A stretch of DNA of 64,000 nt, taken from NCBI RefSeq assembly GCF_001667735.1, contig NZ_LZJN01000105.1, positions 85,983 through 149,982 of the forward strand. Reading direction: 5' to 3'. The DNA is from Mycobacterium sp. E183 (GTDB lineage Bacteria > Actinomycetota > Actinomycetes > Mycobacteriales > Mycobacteriaceae). The notes beneath the pieces were generated by a model. It was not told the origin of the DNA. It searched no databases and saw nothing but the letters and a program-made list of their open reading frames with translations. The translations under genes and the position numbers were made by a program. Positions 17,726 to 26,555 of the stretch are shown here, piece by piece; positions within the stretch are counted from its first letter, which is position 1; the number at the start of each line of letters is the position of its first letter.

Positions 17726-17806
17726 GTGACTGAAGCGGCTGACATCCGGGTCGACGTCGTCGTCATCGGCGCCGGCGTCTCCGACCGCACGCCATGTCGA
17801 AGGTGA
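17726..17806 (+). pseudogene. N-terminal stump of a FAD-dependent monooxygenase
   Basis: A GTG with AAGGAG about 5 nt upstream opens a 26-codon frame. It encodes TEAADIRVDVVVIGAGVSD, the first beta strand and GxGxxG loop of a Rossmann FAD-binding protein, then RTPCRR and a stop. Nothing of the remaining several hundred residues is present. The frame runs directly into the start of the next gene at 17794. This looks like an internal deletion that removed a flavin monooxygenase but kept its promoter, ribosome site and first residues. Confidence 0.65.
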
Positions 17807-18912
17807 CGCGCGGACTGGGGCTCGCCAAGGAGGCGACCCGCGAGCTCGGCATGCTGCTACCCCGGACGGTGGCCGGCCTGAACGAATCGACCGGCTGGGC
17901 TCCGGTGTCGCCGCGAGGCGTGCGGCAGTTCGGCGAGGTCATGTTGGACGAGCTTGTGCTGAGCGGCTTTTCACTACTCGGCGGCGGCCCGGCGGCGATG
18001 CGGCCGCTGTCCGGCTGCACGGCGGCGGCCGAGGAGTTGTCGGCCCTGGGCATCGACCGTGCGCACGGGGAACCGGTGCCGCTGCGCGCAACCTCCGTGC
18101 GGCGGCGACGCGTCGGTAATTTGGCCTACGAGCGGCTGGCGTTCGAGCACGATCCGGCGTTGCCGCCAACGTTGCAGGCCGAAGGCCTGGGCGGGCCGGC
18201 CAGGGCGGTGGTGCACCTGTGCCGGCACGCTGATGGCCCAAGACCGTGGCTCATCTGGGTGCACGGCGCCGGTCAGGGTGGCACGGAAGACCTGCTGTTG
18301 ACCCGCATCGGCCGGATACATCGCCAATTGGGTTTCAACGTCGCATTGCCGGTGCAGCCCGGTCACGGCTGCCGGCGCCGGGAATGGCCCGCGTACCCCG
18401 ACATGGACCCCCTGGGCAACGTCGCCGGCATGATGCGCTCGGTGTCGGAGATCCGAGCGCTGGTGCGCTGGGCACAACCGCAGGCGAGCGCCGTTGTGGT
18501 GGCCGGTGTTTCGATGGGCACTCCGGTCGCGGCGCTGGTGTCGCACCTGGAGAGGCAGGTCGACGCGGTGGCGCTGTATACGCCGATCCTGGGGCTGAAC
18601 GCGATGATCGCGCGGCACTTGGGGCGCTGGGGGTCGTCGCGGGACGAATTCCGCGACCTGCTGGCCTCTCCGGAGGTGGCGAAGCTGACCTCGGTGATCG
18701 ACCCGTTGCGGGTGGATCCGGCACCGCCGCCGCATCGCCGGCTCATCGTCGGCGCGTGGCACGACCGGATGGCGATGCGCGATCCCACGGTCGAATTGCA
18801 GGAGCGCTGGGGTGGCCGGCTGTACTGGTATGACGGCAGCCACGTCGGGCACATCTTCTCCCGGCGGGTGCAGAAGGTGACCGAGGGGTTCCTGCGCGAG
18901 GTGGCCGGCTGA
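17794..18912 (+). CDS. Alpha/beta hydrolase (serine type), large N-terminal region
   Basis: This 372-residue hydrolase has WLIWVHGAGQGGTED (oxyanion region), a Ser nucleophile in VAGVSMGTPVA, a late Asp in VGAWHDRMA and a terminal His in DGSHVGHIFS. About 140 N-terminal residues precede the core. The substrate is unknown; an ester or lactone is plausible. ATG 17794 lies inside the end of the monooxygenase remnant, so it is probably expressed from that gene's promoter. The stop overlaps the next start (TGATG). Confidence 0.85.
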   Translation: MSKVTRGLGLAKEATRELGMLLPRTVAGLNESTGWAPVSPRGVRQFGEVMLDELVLSGFSLLGGGPAAMRPLSGCTAAAEELSALGIDRAHGEPVPLRATSVRRRRVGNLAYERLAFEHDPALPPTLQAEGLGGPARAVVHLCRHADGPRPWLIWVHGAGQGGTEDLLLTRIGRIHRQLGFNVALPVQPGHGCRRREWPAYPDMDPLGNVAGMMRSVSEIRALVRWAQPQASAVVVAGVSMGTPVAALVSHLERQVDAVALYTPILGLNAMIARHLGRWGSSRDEFRDLLASPEVAKLTSVIDPLRVDPAPPPHRRLIVGAWHDRMAMRDPTVELQERWGGRLYWYDGSHVGHIFSRRVQKVTEGFLREVAG

Positions 18913-19292
18913 TGGGGGCTCCGCGCTCGGCACGTGAGGTGGTCGAGCTCTACAACCTGGTCGTCTGGAACGAGCAGAACCTGACCCTGGCCGAAGAACT
19001 GTTCGCCGACAAGGTGATTCGGCACGGGGTGGGTGAGGCGCACACACTCACCCGCGAACAGGCGGTCAGCCGGGTGAGGGACGTCTGGGCGATGTTCGAC
19101 ACGTTGCGCTTCGATCTGAACGTCGTCGCCGCCGGCGACGACGGCCAGCACGTGGCCATCGTCTACGACTCGTCGATGACTACCAAGGACGGCACCATAA
19201 CCAACGTCGCCAGCATCGAGGTGTTCCGCGTCGTCGACGGAAAGATCACCGAGGTCTGGAATTGCGGCTACCAGCAAGGAGTTTGGAGTTGA
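18912..19292 (+). CDS. SnoaL/NTF2-like protein
   Basis: This 126-residue cone-shaped alpha+beta barrel protein has the SnoaL/limonene epoxide hydrolase-like pattern: helix VVELYNLVVWNE, LFADKVIRHG, then the strand-rich VASIEVFRVVDGKITEVWNC. Members are isomerases, cyclases, hydrolases or small-ligand binders. ATG 18912 overlaps the hydrolase stop by 1 nt, and its own stop overlaps the next start, giving a three-gene coupled cluster with an F420 enzyme. Confidence 0.85.
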   Translation: MGAPRSAREVVELYNLVVWNEQNLTLAEELFADKVIRHGVGEAHTLTREQAVSRVRDVWAMFDTLRFDLNVVAAGDDGQHVAIVYDSSMTTKDGTITNVASIEVFRVVDGKITEVWNCGYQQGVWS

Positions 19293-20332
19293 ATGAGCGC
19301 ACTCTCGATGAGTTGGGCTACTACCTGCTGGCGGGTGCCGGCGGAGAGGGGCCGGCGACGCTGATCGACGAGGCCCGCCGCGGCGAGGAGCTCGGCTTCG
19401 GCACCGCGTTCATCTCCGAACGCTGGAACGTCAAAGAGGCGTCATCCCTGACGGGGGCCGCGTGCGCCGTGACGACCCGGATGCAGATCGCCACCGCGGC
19501 AACCAATCACAACACCCGCCACCCGCTGATCACCGGGTCGTGGGCCACCACCATGCACCGGCTCTCCGGCGGGCGCTTCACGCTGGGGATCGGCCGGGGC
19601 ATCGCGGCGATCTATGGGGCCTTCGGCATACCGGCGGTCACGACCGCGCAGATGGAGGACTGGGCCCAGGTCATGCGCCGCCTGTGGCATGGCGAACTGA
19701 TCTTCAACCACGACGGACCGATGGGCAAGTACCCGATCCTGTTCCTCGACCCTGACTTCAACGAGGACATCCGGTTGGCGCTGGTGGCTTTCGGGCCCAA
19801 CACCCTCGACCTCGGGGGCCGGGTGTTCGACGACGTCATCCTGCACACCTACTTCACGCCCGAGACGCTGCAACGCTGCGTCAAGACCGTCAAGTCCGCG
19901 GCGGAGAAGGCCGGCCGCGATCCGGACAGCGTGCGGGTGTGGTCGTGCTTCGCCACGGTGGGTGATCACCTGCCCGAGGAGCTGCGGCTCAAGAAGACTG
20001 TCGCGCGTCTGGCCACCTATCTGCAGGGCTACGGCGACCTGATGGTGCGGACGAACGAGTGGGATCCGGCTGTGCTGCAACGCTTCCGGGAAGACCCCGT
20101 GGTGACGTCGATCGCGGGCGGGATCGACCACAAGGCCACGGCCGAGCAGATCGAGCACATCGCGACGCTGATCCCGGACGAATGGCTGGAGCCGTCGGCC
20201 ACCGGTTCGGCCCGGCAATGCGCGGACCGTGTTCGCAAGGAATTCGACTACGGGGCCGACGCGGTGATCATGCACGGCGCCACGCCGGAGGAGCTCGAGC
20301 CTGTCGTCAGCGCGTACCGGGCGGTGGATTAG
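19289..20332 (+). CDS. F420-dependent luciferase-like (LLM) oxidoreductase
   Basis: This 347-residue TIM-barrel protein of the bacterial luciferase-like family is of the mycobacterial F420-using type. Typical stretches are LGFGTAFISERWN, ATAATNHNTRHPL and GGRFTLGIGRG. It would reduce or oxidise a substrate with the deazaflavin F420. TTG 19289 is preferred because AAGGAG sits 7 nt upstream and it overlaps the previous stop. It is convergent with the carboxylase gene, with a hairpin between them. Confidence 0.88.
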   Translation: MNERTLDELGYYLLAGAGGEGPATLIDEARRGEELGFGTAFISERWNVKEASSLTGAACAVTTRMQIATAATNHNTRHPLITGSWATTMHRLSGGRFTLGIGRGIAAIYGAFGIPAVTTAQMEDWAQVMRRLWHGELIFNHDGPMGKYPILFLDPDFNEDIRLALVAFGPNTLDLGGRVFDDVILHTYFTPETLQRCVKTVKSAAEKAGRDPDSVRVWSCFATVGDHLPEELRLKKTVARLATYLQGYGDLMVRTNEWDPAVLQRFREDPVVTSIAGGIDHKATAEQIEHIATLIPDEWLEPSATGSARQCADRVRKEFDYGADAVIMHGATPEELEPVVSAYRAVD

Positions 20333-20335
20333 CTC

Positions 20336-20397
20336 CGCGAGGGTGCGCAGTTGTACGCCGATTGCGGCGTGTCGCCGTACCAACACGCACGCTCGCG
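20336..20397. terminator. Imperfect long inverted repeat, bidirectional terminator
   Basis: The left arm starts at CGCGAGGGTGCG (20336) and the right arm ends with CGCACGCTCGCG (20397). Roughly 24 of 28 positions pair around a GC-rich loop. It fills the gap between convergent genes ending at 20332 and 20406. It resembles the repeat at 3133-3194 in carrying a CGxGC...GGCGA core. Confidence 0.65.
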
Positions 20398-20405
20398 ACA
20401 GAACC

Positions 20406-21902
20406 TCAGGGCAGGATGACGGTCCGGCTGACCGGCTCCGCCGCGGCCTGTCGGCTGGACAGCCCGCGAAGCAGTGCACCGAGTAGGGCATCACGGGTCT
20501 CGCGGGGATCGATGAGTTCGTCGAATCCCAGATGTTCGGCCGAGCGATACGACGCCTGCAACTCGGCGTCACGCAGCTTCGCGGTGATGTCCTCGCCGGC
20601 ATGGGTCGCCCGGCCCAGCGCGGCCGCGCTCATCGCGCCCATGGTCGCCCCGGGGTAGGCGAACGTCGCGCTCTGGTGGTCAAAACCGAGCAGCGACATG
20701 ACCATCGAGCCGAATCCGTATGCCTTGCGCAGGGTGACGTGCAACTTGACCGTGGTTGCCGCCGTCTGCGCGGCGAACATCCGCGCACCGGCGCGCAGCA
20801 CCCCGCTGCGTTCGGACCGACTGCCGGGCAGCATGCCGGGGTTGTCGGCAAGGAAGACGATGGGCAGGTGGAACGAGTCGGCCACCATGATGAAGTGCGC
20901 CGCCTTGTCCGCCGCGTCGGCGTCGATGGAGCCCGCGAGCACGTTGGGCTGATTGGCGACGACCGCGACCGGGTGGCCACCGAGATGGGCCAGCGCGCAG
21001 ATGATCGCCTTGCCGTACCGCGGCTGCACCTCGAACCAGTCGGGCCGGTCGAAGACCACGTCGAGCACGGCGCGCATGTCGTAGACGCGGCGGTTGTCGC
21101 GCGAGACGATGTCGAGCAGTTCGGGCGTCGCGCGCTGCTCGCCGGCCTCGTCGGGCGGTAGCTGCGCCGGGTAGGACCACGCGCTCGGCGGGAAATACGA
21201 CAGGTACCGCCGAATGTCGGCGATCACGGCCTCGTCGTCTTCGGCGACGTTGTGGATCACCCCGCTCGGCACGGCGGTGCCGGGCCCGCCGAGATCCTCC
21301 TTCGAGATCTCCTCTCCGGTGGACTCTTTGACGACCGGCGGGCCGGCGGTGAAGATCGCGCCCTGCGCGCTCATGATCCGGAAGTCGCAGACCGGGGCGA
21401 CGAGCGCGCCGTGTCCGGCCGAGGGGCCGAGCACGGCGGCGACGGTCGGCACCCGGCCCGAGCACTGCGCCTGTGCGAGCAGGTCGGTGGGGGCGCGGCC
21501 GTAATGTCCACCGCCAGGTCGGAAGCCGGCGCCTTCCAGCAACATCACCAGGGGAACCTTGTCGCGCAGCGCGAGTTCGGCGATGCGGTAGCGCTTGGAG
21601 TTGCCGCCCGGTCCGATGCTGCCGGCCATGGTGGTGAAGTCCTCCGAGCCCAGCATCACCGGCGAACCGTTGATCAACCCGGAGCCGACGACCAGGCCGT
21701 CGGCCGCGATCTCGCCGCCGACCAGCGTCCCGATTTCTCGGAACGTCCCCGGGTCGAGGAGGCGCTCGATGCGCGCCCGGGCGTCGAGCTTGCCCTTGCC
21801 GCGGTGCTTGTCGAGCCGTTCGGGACCACCCATGCCCCACGCACGCTCACGGCGCCGCCCGAGATCGTCGAGCGTTTCTCCCCAGTCCTGGGCTTTCGAC
21901 AT
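20406..21902 (-). CDS. Acyl-CoA carboxylase carboxyltransferase (AccD-like)
   Basis: This 498-residue crotonase-fold carboxyltransferase carries two half domains. The N half has GGGHYGRAPTD and SAGHGALVAPVCDF. The C half has GGHPVAVVANQPN, FLADNPGMLPGS and YGFGSMVMSLLGFD. It transfers CO2 from carboxybiotin to an acyl-CoA. No biotin carboxylase/BCCP subunit is encoded in the window, so it must borrow one. The ATG at 21902 is divergent from the LLM/P450 pair and shares an 85-bp promoter region containing a TACTGTAA box. Confidence 0.92.
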   Translation of the reverse strand: MSKAQDWGETLDDLGRRRERAWGMGGPERLDKHRGKGKLDARARIERLLDPGTFREIGTLVGGEIAADGLVVGSGLINGSPVMLGSEDFTTMAGSIGPGGNSKRYRIAELALRDKVPLVMLLEGAGFRPGGGHYGRAPTDLLAQAQCSGRVPTVAAVLGPSAGHGALVAPVCDFRIMSAQGAIFTAGPPVVKESTGEEISKEDLGGPGTAVPSGVIHNVAEDDEAVIADIRRYLSYFPPSAWSYPAQLPPDEAGEQRATPELLDIVSRDNRRVYDMRAVLDVVFDRPDWFEVQPRYGKAIICALAHLGGHPVAVVANQPNVLAGSIDADAADKAAHFIMVADSFHLPIVFLADNPGMLPGSRSERSGVLRAGARMFAAQTAATTVKLHVTLRKAYGFGSMVMSLLGFDHQSATFAYPGATMGAMSAAALGRATHAGEDITAKLRDAELQASYRSAEHLGFDELIDPRETRDALLGALLRGLSSRQAAAEPVSRTVILP

Positions 21903-21969
21903 GCCTCTGTCCTACCTCATGCAAGTTTCGTCTGGTGAGCGGATCTGCAGGGTCACATACTGGATTGCT

Positions 21970-21986
21970 TACTGTAAAGTTACCCG
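21970..21986. promoter_or_regulatory. TACTGTAA box in divergent promoter
   Basis: TACTGTAA (21970-21977) is identical to the left arm of the palindrome at 5722. GTAA-AG-TTAC inside it is a short palindrome. It ends right at the ATG of the LLM gene (21988), so occupancy would block that gene. Confidence 0.5.
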
Positions 21987-21987
21987 C

Positions 21988-23010
21988 ATGGCCGACGCCG
22001 CCCGACTCAAGGTCGACGGGGGCATCCCCAATCAACTCGCTCGCGCGGCCGACGCGGCGGTCGCCCTGGAACGGCAGGGCTACGACGGCGGATGGACGCC
22101 CGAAACCAGCCACGACCCATTCCTGCCGCTGCTGCTGGCCGCCGAGCACACGAAGCGGCTGGAAATCGGGACCAACATCGCCGTGGCGTTCGCCCGCAAC
22201 CCGATGATCGTCGCCAACATCGGTTGGGATCTGCAGGCGTATTCGAAAGGCCGGTTCATCCTCGGGCTGGGCACTCAAATTCAGCCCCACATCGAAAAGC
22301 GGTTCAGCATGCCGTGGAGCCACCCGGCCCGGCGCATGCGGGAGTTCGTCTCGGCGCTGCACGCGATCTGGGACGCCTGGCGCGACGGCGGCAAGCTGCG
22401 TTTCGAGGGCGAGTTCTACACCCACAAGATCATGACGCCGATGTTCACCCCCGAGGCGCAGCCCTATCCGACGCCGAAGGTGTTCGTCGCCGCGGTCGGT
22501 GAGGTGATGACCGAGATGTGCGGCGAGGTCGCCGACGGACACCTGGGCCACCCGATGGTGTCCAAGCGCTACATCACCGAGGTCACCGCGCCCGCGCTGT
22601 TACGCGGCCTGCAGCGGGCCGGCCGCCGGCGCGCCGACGTCGAGTTGTCGGCCGAGGTGCTGGTGGCCACCGGCGAGAGCGACGCCGAGCTGCAGACCGC
22701 GACGGCCGCGGTGCGCAAGCAGATCGCCTTCTACGGATCGACGCCGGCCTACCGCAAGGTTCTCGAGCTGCACGGCTGGGGCGACCTGCACGCCGAGTTG
22801 AACCGGCTGTCCAAGCAGGGGGAGTGGGACGCGATGGCCAAGCTGATCGACGACGAAATGCTGGCGACCTTCGCGGTCGTCGGGCAGGTCGACGAGGTCG
22901 GCGCCGCGCTGCGAGACCGCTGTGAGGGTGTCGTCGACCGCGTCCTGCCGATCTTCATGACCGCTTCGCAAACCTGTATCACCGCCGCGATGAAGGAGTT
23001 TCGCCAGTGA
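21988..23010 (+). CDS. F420-dependent LLM oxidoreductase
   Basis: This 340-residue luciferase-like protein has GYDGGWTPETSHDPF near the N terminus, EIGTNIAVAFARNPM and KGRFILGLGTQIQPH, matching mycobacterial F420-dependent LLM enzymes. The start is ATG 21988; a longer frame upstream overlaps the divergent gene. The stop overlaps the P450 start (GTGA), so the two enzymes are co-translated and probably sequential. The substrate is unknown. Confidence 0.9.
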   Translation: MADAARLKVDGGIPNQLARAADAAVALERQGYDGGWTPETSHDPFLPLLLAAEHTKRLEIGTNIAVAFARNPMIVANIGWDLQAYSKGRFILGLGTQIQPHIEKRFSMPWSHPARRMREFVSALHAIWDAWRDGGKLRFEGEFYTHKIMTPMFTPEAQPYPTPKVFVAAVGEVMTEMCGEVADGHLGHPMVSKRYITEVTAPALLRGLQRAGRRRADVELSAEVLVATGESDAELQTATAAVRKQIAFYGSTPAYRKVLELHGWGDLHAELNRLSKQGEWDAMAKLIDDEMLATFAVVGQVDEVGAALRDRCEGVVDRVLPIFMTASQTCITAAMKEFRQ

Positions 23011-24242
23011 GCACCACGACGATGGACGACGCCGGGAAGTTGTTGGCCGATCCACTGGCGTACACCGACGAGGAGCGGCTGCACGCGGCGCTGGCTCACC
23101 TGCGCGCCAACGCGCCGGTGTCGTGGGTCGAGGTGCCGGACTATAAACCGTTCTGGGCGATCACCAAGCACGCCGACATCATGGACATCGAGCGCGAGAA
23201 CATGTTGTTCACCAACTGGCCGCGCCCGGTGCTGACCACCGCCGAGGGCGACGAGATGCAGGCGGCCGCGGGCGTGCGCACGCTGATCCACCTCGACGAT
23301 CCGCAGCACCGGGTGGTACGCGCGATCGGATCCGACTGGTTCCGGCCAAAGGCGATGCGCGCGTTGAAGGTTCGGGTCGACGAGCTCGCCAAGATCTATG
23401 TCGACAAGATGATGGCCGCGGGTCCCGAGTGTGACTTCGTCCAGGAGGTGGCGGTCAATTACCCTCTGTTCGTGATCATGTCACTGCTGGGCCTGCCGGA
23501 GGCTGACTTCCCCCGGATGCTCAAGCTCACCCAGGAATTGTTCGGCAGCGACGACTCCGAATTCAAGCGCGGCAGCTCCAACGAGGACCAGCTGCCTGCG
23601 TTGTTCGACATGTTCCAGTACTTCAACGGGGTCACCGAGGCGCGCCGCGAACACCCGACCGACGATCTCGCCTCCGCGATCGCCAACGCCCGCGTCGACG
23701 GGGAACCGCTGTCGGACATCGACACGGTGTCCTATTACCTGATCGTGGCCACCGCCGGTCACGACACCACCAGCGCGACCATTTCCGGTGGGCTGCAAGC
23801 ACTCATCGAGAACACCGACCAGCTCGAGCGGCTGCAGGCGAATCTCGACCTGATGCCATTGGCCACCGAGGAGATGATCCGCTGGGTCACGCCCGTCAAG
23901 GAATTCATGCGCACCGCCAACGCGGACACCGCCGTGCGCGGAGTGCCGATCGCCGCGGGCGATTCCGTGCTGCTGTCCTATGTGTCGGCCAATCGCGACG
24001 AGGACGTGTTCACCGACCCGTTCCGCTTCGATGTCGGGCGCGACCCCAACAAGCACCTGGCCTTCGGGTACGGCGTGCACTTCTGCATGGGCGCGGCCCT
24101 GGCCCGTATGGAGGTCAACAGCTTCTTCACCGAGCTACTGCCGAGGCTCAAATCCATTGAGCTGATCGGTGATCCGGAGTTGGTCGCCACCACCTTCGTG
24201 GGCGGCCTGAAGCACCTGCCGGTGCGGTACTCGCTGGCCTGA
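23007..24242 (+). CDS. Cytochrome P450
   Basis: This 411-residue P450 has I-helix ATAGHDTTSA, ExxR TEEMIRW and heme loop FGYGVHFCMGAALARME. It belongs to a different subgroup from the P450s at 4474 and 33511, which carry AGLETT. The GTG start overlaps the upstream LLM stop by 4 nt. The pairing with an F420 enzyme suggests sequential oxidation of one substrate. No ferredoxin is adjacent; the Rieske ferredoxin or other P450 redox partners would be elsewhere. Confidence 0.93.
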   Translation: MSTTTMDDAGKLLADPLAYTDEERLHAALAHLRANAPVSWVEVPDYKPFWAITKHADIMDIERENMLFTNWPRPVLTTAEGDEMQAAAGVRTLIHLDDPQHRVVRAIGSDWFRPKAMRALKVRVDELAKIYVDKMMAAGPECDFVQEVAVNYPLFVIMSLLGLPEADFPRMLKLTQELFGSDDSEFKRGSSNEDQLPALFDMFQYFNGVTEARREHPTDDLASAIANARVDGEPLSDIDTVSYYLIVATAGHDTTSATISGGLQALIENTDQLERLQANLDLMPLATEEMIRWVTPVKEFMRTANADTAVRGVPIAAGDSVLLSYVSANRDEDVFTDPFRFDVGRDPNKHLAFGYGVHFCMGAALARMEVNSFFTELLPRLKSIELIGDPELVATTFVGGLKHLPVRYSLA

Positions 24243-24269
24243 CTTTCCCAGCTCTATTCGCGGCAGACA

Positions 24270-24288
24270 GCCATCAGCGCTGAATGGC
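24270..24288. terminator. Possible terminator hairpin after P450
   Basis: GCCATCAGC and GCTGAATGGC pair with one bulged base, 27 bp after the P450 stop and before an independent gene. It is a weak candidate, without a U-run. Confidence 0.35.
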
Positions 24289-24351
24289 CCTCGCGTCGAT
24301 GAGCGCCCCGCTTATCGCGTGATCGCTACACTCCGGCGTGGAGGTCTCGCA

Positions 24352-25176
24352 ATGACGCGCAGGACGATTGTCATCACGGGTGCCAGTGACGGCATCGGTG
24401 CCGCTGCGGCTCGTCGCCTCAGTCGCACCGGCGCCCAGATCGTCGTGGTGGGCCGCTCCCAAACCAAGACCGCCGCGGTGGCCACCGAATTGGGCGCGGA
24501 CTACTTCGTCGTCGACTACGCCGACCTGTCCCAGGTGCGGGCGCTGGCGGACAAGTTGCGTTCGCAGTACCCGCGCATCGACGTTTTGCTCAACAATGCG
24601 GGCAGGATGGCCAGCAAGATCGAGCTGACGTCGGACGGCTACGAACGCACCTATCAGGTCAACTACCTGGCGCCGTTCCTGTTGACCACCCGATTGCTGG
24701 ATGTGCTGCTGGAGTCCCGCGCCACGGTCGTCAACACGACCAGCTCGTCGCACAAGCTGGTCTTCCGTGCCACCGTCGACGACCTGGAGAACACCGCCAG
24801 CCGCCGCCCCGCCGCTGCCTACGCGTTCTCAAAGTTCGCAATCGTGTTGTTCACCAAGGAATTACATCGGCGCTACCATGACGCCGGTCTTTCCGTCGCG
24901 GCCGTGCATCCCGGCAACGTCAACTCCAACATCGGCATTGCCTCGGGTTCGCGATTTCTCGTGTTCATGCAGCGGTATACCCCGGCGGTGCTCTTCATCT
25001 CGAGCCCGGACCAGGGCGCCGACCAGGCGGTGCGGCTGGCGTCGAGCGCGCCCGTATCGGAGTGGACGCCCGGCGCCTACTACGCCAAGCGCAAGATCGC
25101 CAAGACCAGTCGCCTGGCAAACGACCCGCGATTGGCCGCCCAGCTGTGGGAGCGCACCGCGGCCAGGCTCGGCTGA
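24352..25176 (+). CDS. Short-chain dehydrogenase (retinol dehydrogenase-like)
   Basis: This 274-residue SDR has nucleotide motif TGASDGIGAAAA, LLNNAGRM, a TSSSHK catalytic Ser region and YAFSK (Tyr/Lys). The C-terminal extension is like retinol/protochlorophyllide-type SDRs. It would oxidise or reduce an alcohol/ketone with NAD(P). ATG 24352 has GGAGG 7 nt upstream. It is followed by the TetR/ABC-type cluster with its own promoter, so it is probably monocistronic. Confidence 0.9.
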   Translation: MTRRTIVITGASDGIGAAAARRLSRTGAQIVVVGRSQTKTAAVATELGADYFVVDYADLSQVRALADKLRSQYPRIDVLLNNAGRMASKIELTSDGYERTYQVNYLAPFLLTTRLLDVLLESRATVVNTTSSSHKLVFRATVDDLENTASRRPAAAYAFSKFAIVLFTKELHRRYHDAGLSVAAVHPGNVNSNIGIASGSRFLVFMQRYTPAVLFISSPDQGADQAVRLASSAPVSEWTPGAYYAKRKIAKTSRLANDPRLAAQLWERTAARLG

Positions 25177-25200
25177 CGATTCCGCGCGCGGGTGATCTTC

Positions 25201-25236
25201 GATACTCATTAGTATCTAACCGATACTGACGGGTAT
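25201..25236. promoter_or_regulatory. TetR autoregulatory operator region
   Basis: GATACT-CATT-AGTATC (25201-25216) is a perfect palindrome, and a second ATAC-N6-GTAT dyad (25223-25236) follows. GATACT itself repeats 21 bp apart. The region directly precedes a TetR gene and overlaps its first possible ATG, supporting the later start at 25247. Confidence 0.65.
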
Positions 25237-25246
25237 GCTACTGCAC

Positions 25247-25852
25247 ATGTCGCCCGTCAAACCGCATCGCACCCGCCCCACCCGCAGCGAGGTTCGCGAC
25301 CGGATCCTGGATGCGGCGTCGAAGGTGTTCGCCGCCGAGGGTTTCGCCGGTGCCACCATCGACGCGATCGGTCAGGCCGCGGGCTTCACCAAGGGCGCGG
25401 TCTACTCCAACTTCGAGTCGAAGGACGAGCTGTTCCTGGCCCTGCTCGACCGCGAGTTCGAGCTGCGGGGCGAGCAGATCGCGATAGCGCTCGACCGCAG
25501 CGACGGCGACACCGCCGCGGCCGCGCGTGAGGTGAGCCGGTCGGTGCTCGACTCGGTCCGCGACCATTCCGACTACTACGTTCTGCTCGTCGAGTACTGG
25601 CTGCGCGCCCAGCGCGATCCGCAGCTTCGGGGGCGCCTGATCGAGCGGCGTCGCGCCGCTGTCGACCAGGCGCTGCACATCGTCGAATCGACCGACACCG
25701 TGCCGGGCGACCGGCGGCTGACCGACATCGCCCAGCTCGTCGTCACCCTCAACCTGGGCGTCGCGATGGAAGAGGTGCTGCGTCCCGGAACCATCAACCC
25801 CGATCTGCTCGCGCAACTGATCACCGCACTGCTGGAATCGATTCCGGCTTGA
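25247..25852 (+). CDS. TetR-family repressor
   Basis: This 201-residue regulator has an N-terminal TetR HTH (ILDAASKVFAAEGFAGATID, then GFTKGAVYSNFESKDELF) and a helical ligand domain. ATG 25247 is chosen over 25235 because palindromes overlap the earlier codon. It precedes the degenerate ABC ATPase and YhgE/Pip permease with nearly continuous spacing, so it probably represses this export operon and itself through the GATACT repeats. Confidence 0.88.
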   Translation: MSPVKPHRTRPTRSEVRDRILDAASKVFAAEGFAGATIDAIGQAAGFTKGAVYSNFESKDELFLALLDREFELRGEQIAIALDRSDGDTAAAAREVSRSVLDSVRDHSDYYVLLVEYWLRAQRDPQLRGRLIERRRAAVDQALHIVESTDTVPGDRRLTDIAQLVVTLNLGVAMEEVLRPGTINPDLLAQLITALLESIPA

Positions 25853-25875
25853 AGGAGATCAGGGAAAGTCACACC

Positions 25876-26553
25876 ATGGATGCCAAAGACGAACCGGACG
25901 ACATCGCACCGGTGATCACCGCCGCCGGATTGGGGGTCGACGGTGAGCACGGACCGCTGTTCTCGGGGGTCGACCTGGCCCTGACGCCGGGGTTCCACGC
26001 CATTCAGATGCCCGGGGGCCCGGGTCAGACAACGCTGTTGTTGACGATCGCGGGACGCTTCAAGGCCAGTCACGGCTCGCTGAGCGTGCTCGGCGAAACG
26101 ACGCCGCGCGCGATCCGCCGCCGGTGCGCGATAGCGGCCTTCGACGACATCGATGAACTCGAAGAGTCGGTGACCGTGGCGACCGTACTCGCCGAGCAAC
26201 GCCGGTGGCTGGCGCCGTGGTATTCGCTGGTGCCGCCGCAAGCCGGTCAGGCCGGGCTGACGGAGGTCTTCGGCGACATGCCCCCGCCGTCTTCGGACAC
26301 CTACATCGTCGAATTGTCCGACCTGGAAATGTTTTTGCTGCGGATCACGCTCGCGCTGCTGTCGAATCGTCCGATTCTGGTGGTCGGCGACCTCGAGCAA
26401 GTGCGCGACAACTCCCGGCGAGCGATCGCGGTGGAACGGCTCGGCGTGATCGCCCAGCAGCGCACGGTCGTTGTCGGAGTCACCAACCCGCTCGGCACCG
26501 ACGCACCCGAGCACGAGCTTCACGATCGCCGCGTCCTGACCGGAGGAGATTGA
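25876..26553 (+). CDS. Degenerate ABC ATPase-like protein
   Basis: This roughly 225-residue protein aligns along the length of an ABC nucleotide-binding domain but lacks its catalytic residues. Walker A reads GGPGQTTLL (Lys replaced by Gln) and the signature is LSDLE instead of LSGGQ. Walker B is ILVVGDLEQ with Leu at the catalytic Glu position, and the switch His is Asn (VVVGVTNP). It may bind but not hydrolyse ATP, or act structurally. ATG 25876 follows AGGGAAAG; a TTG overlapping the TetR stop is the alternative. It is 2 nt from the permease gene. Confidence 0.8.
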   Translation: MDAKDEPDDIAPVITAAGLGVDGEHGPLFSGVDLALTPGFHAIQMPGGPGQTTLLLTIAGRFKASHGSLSVLGETTPRAIRRRCAIAAFDDIDELEESVTVATVLAEQRRWLAPWYSLVPPQAGQAGLTEVFGDMPPPSSDTYIVELSDLEMFLLRITLALLSNRPILVVGDLEQVRDNSRRAIAVERLGVIAQQRTVVVGVTNPLGTDAPEHELHDRRVLTGGD

Positions 26554-26555
26554 CG

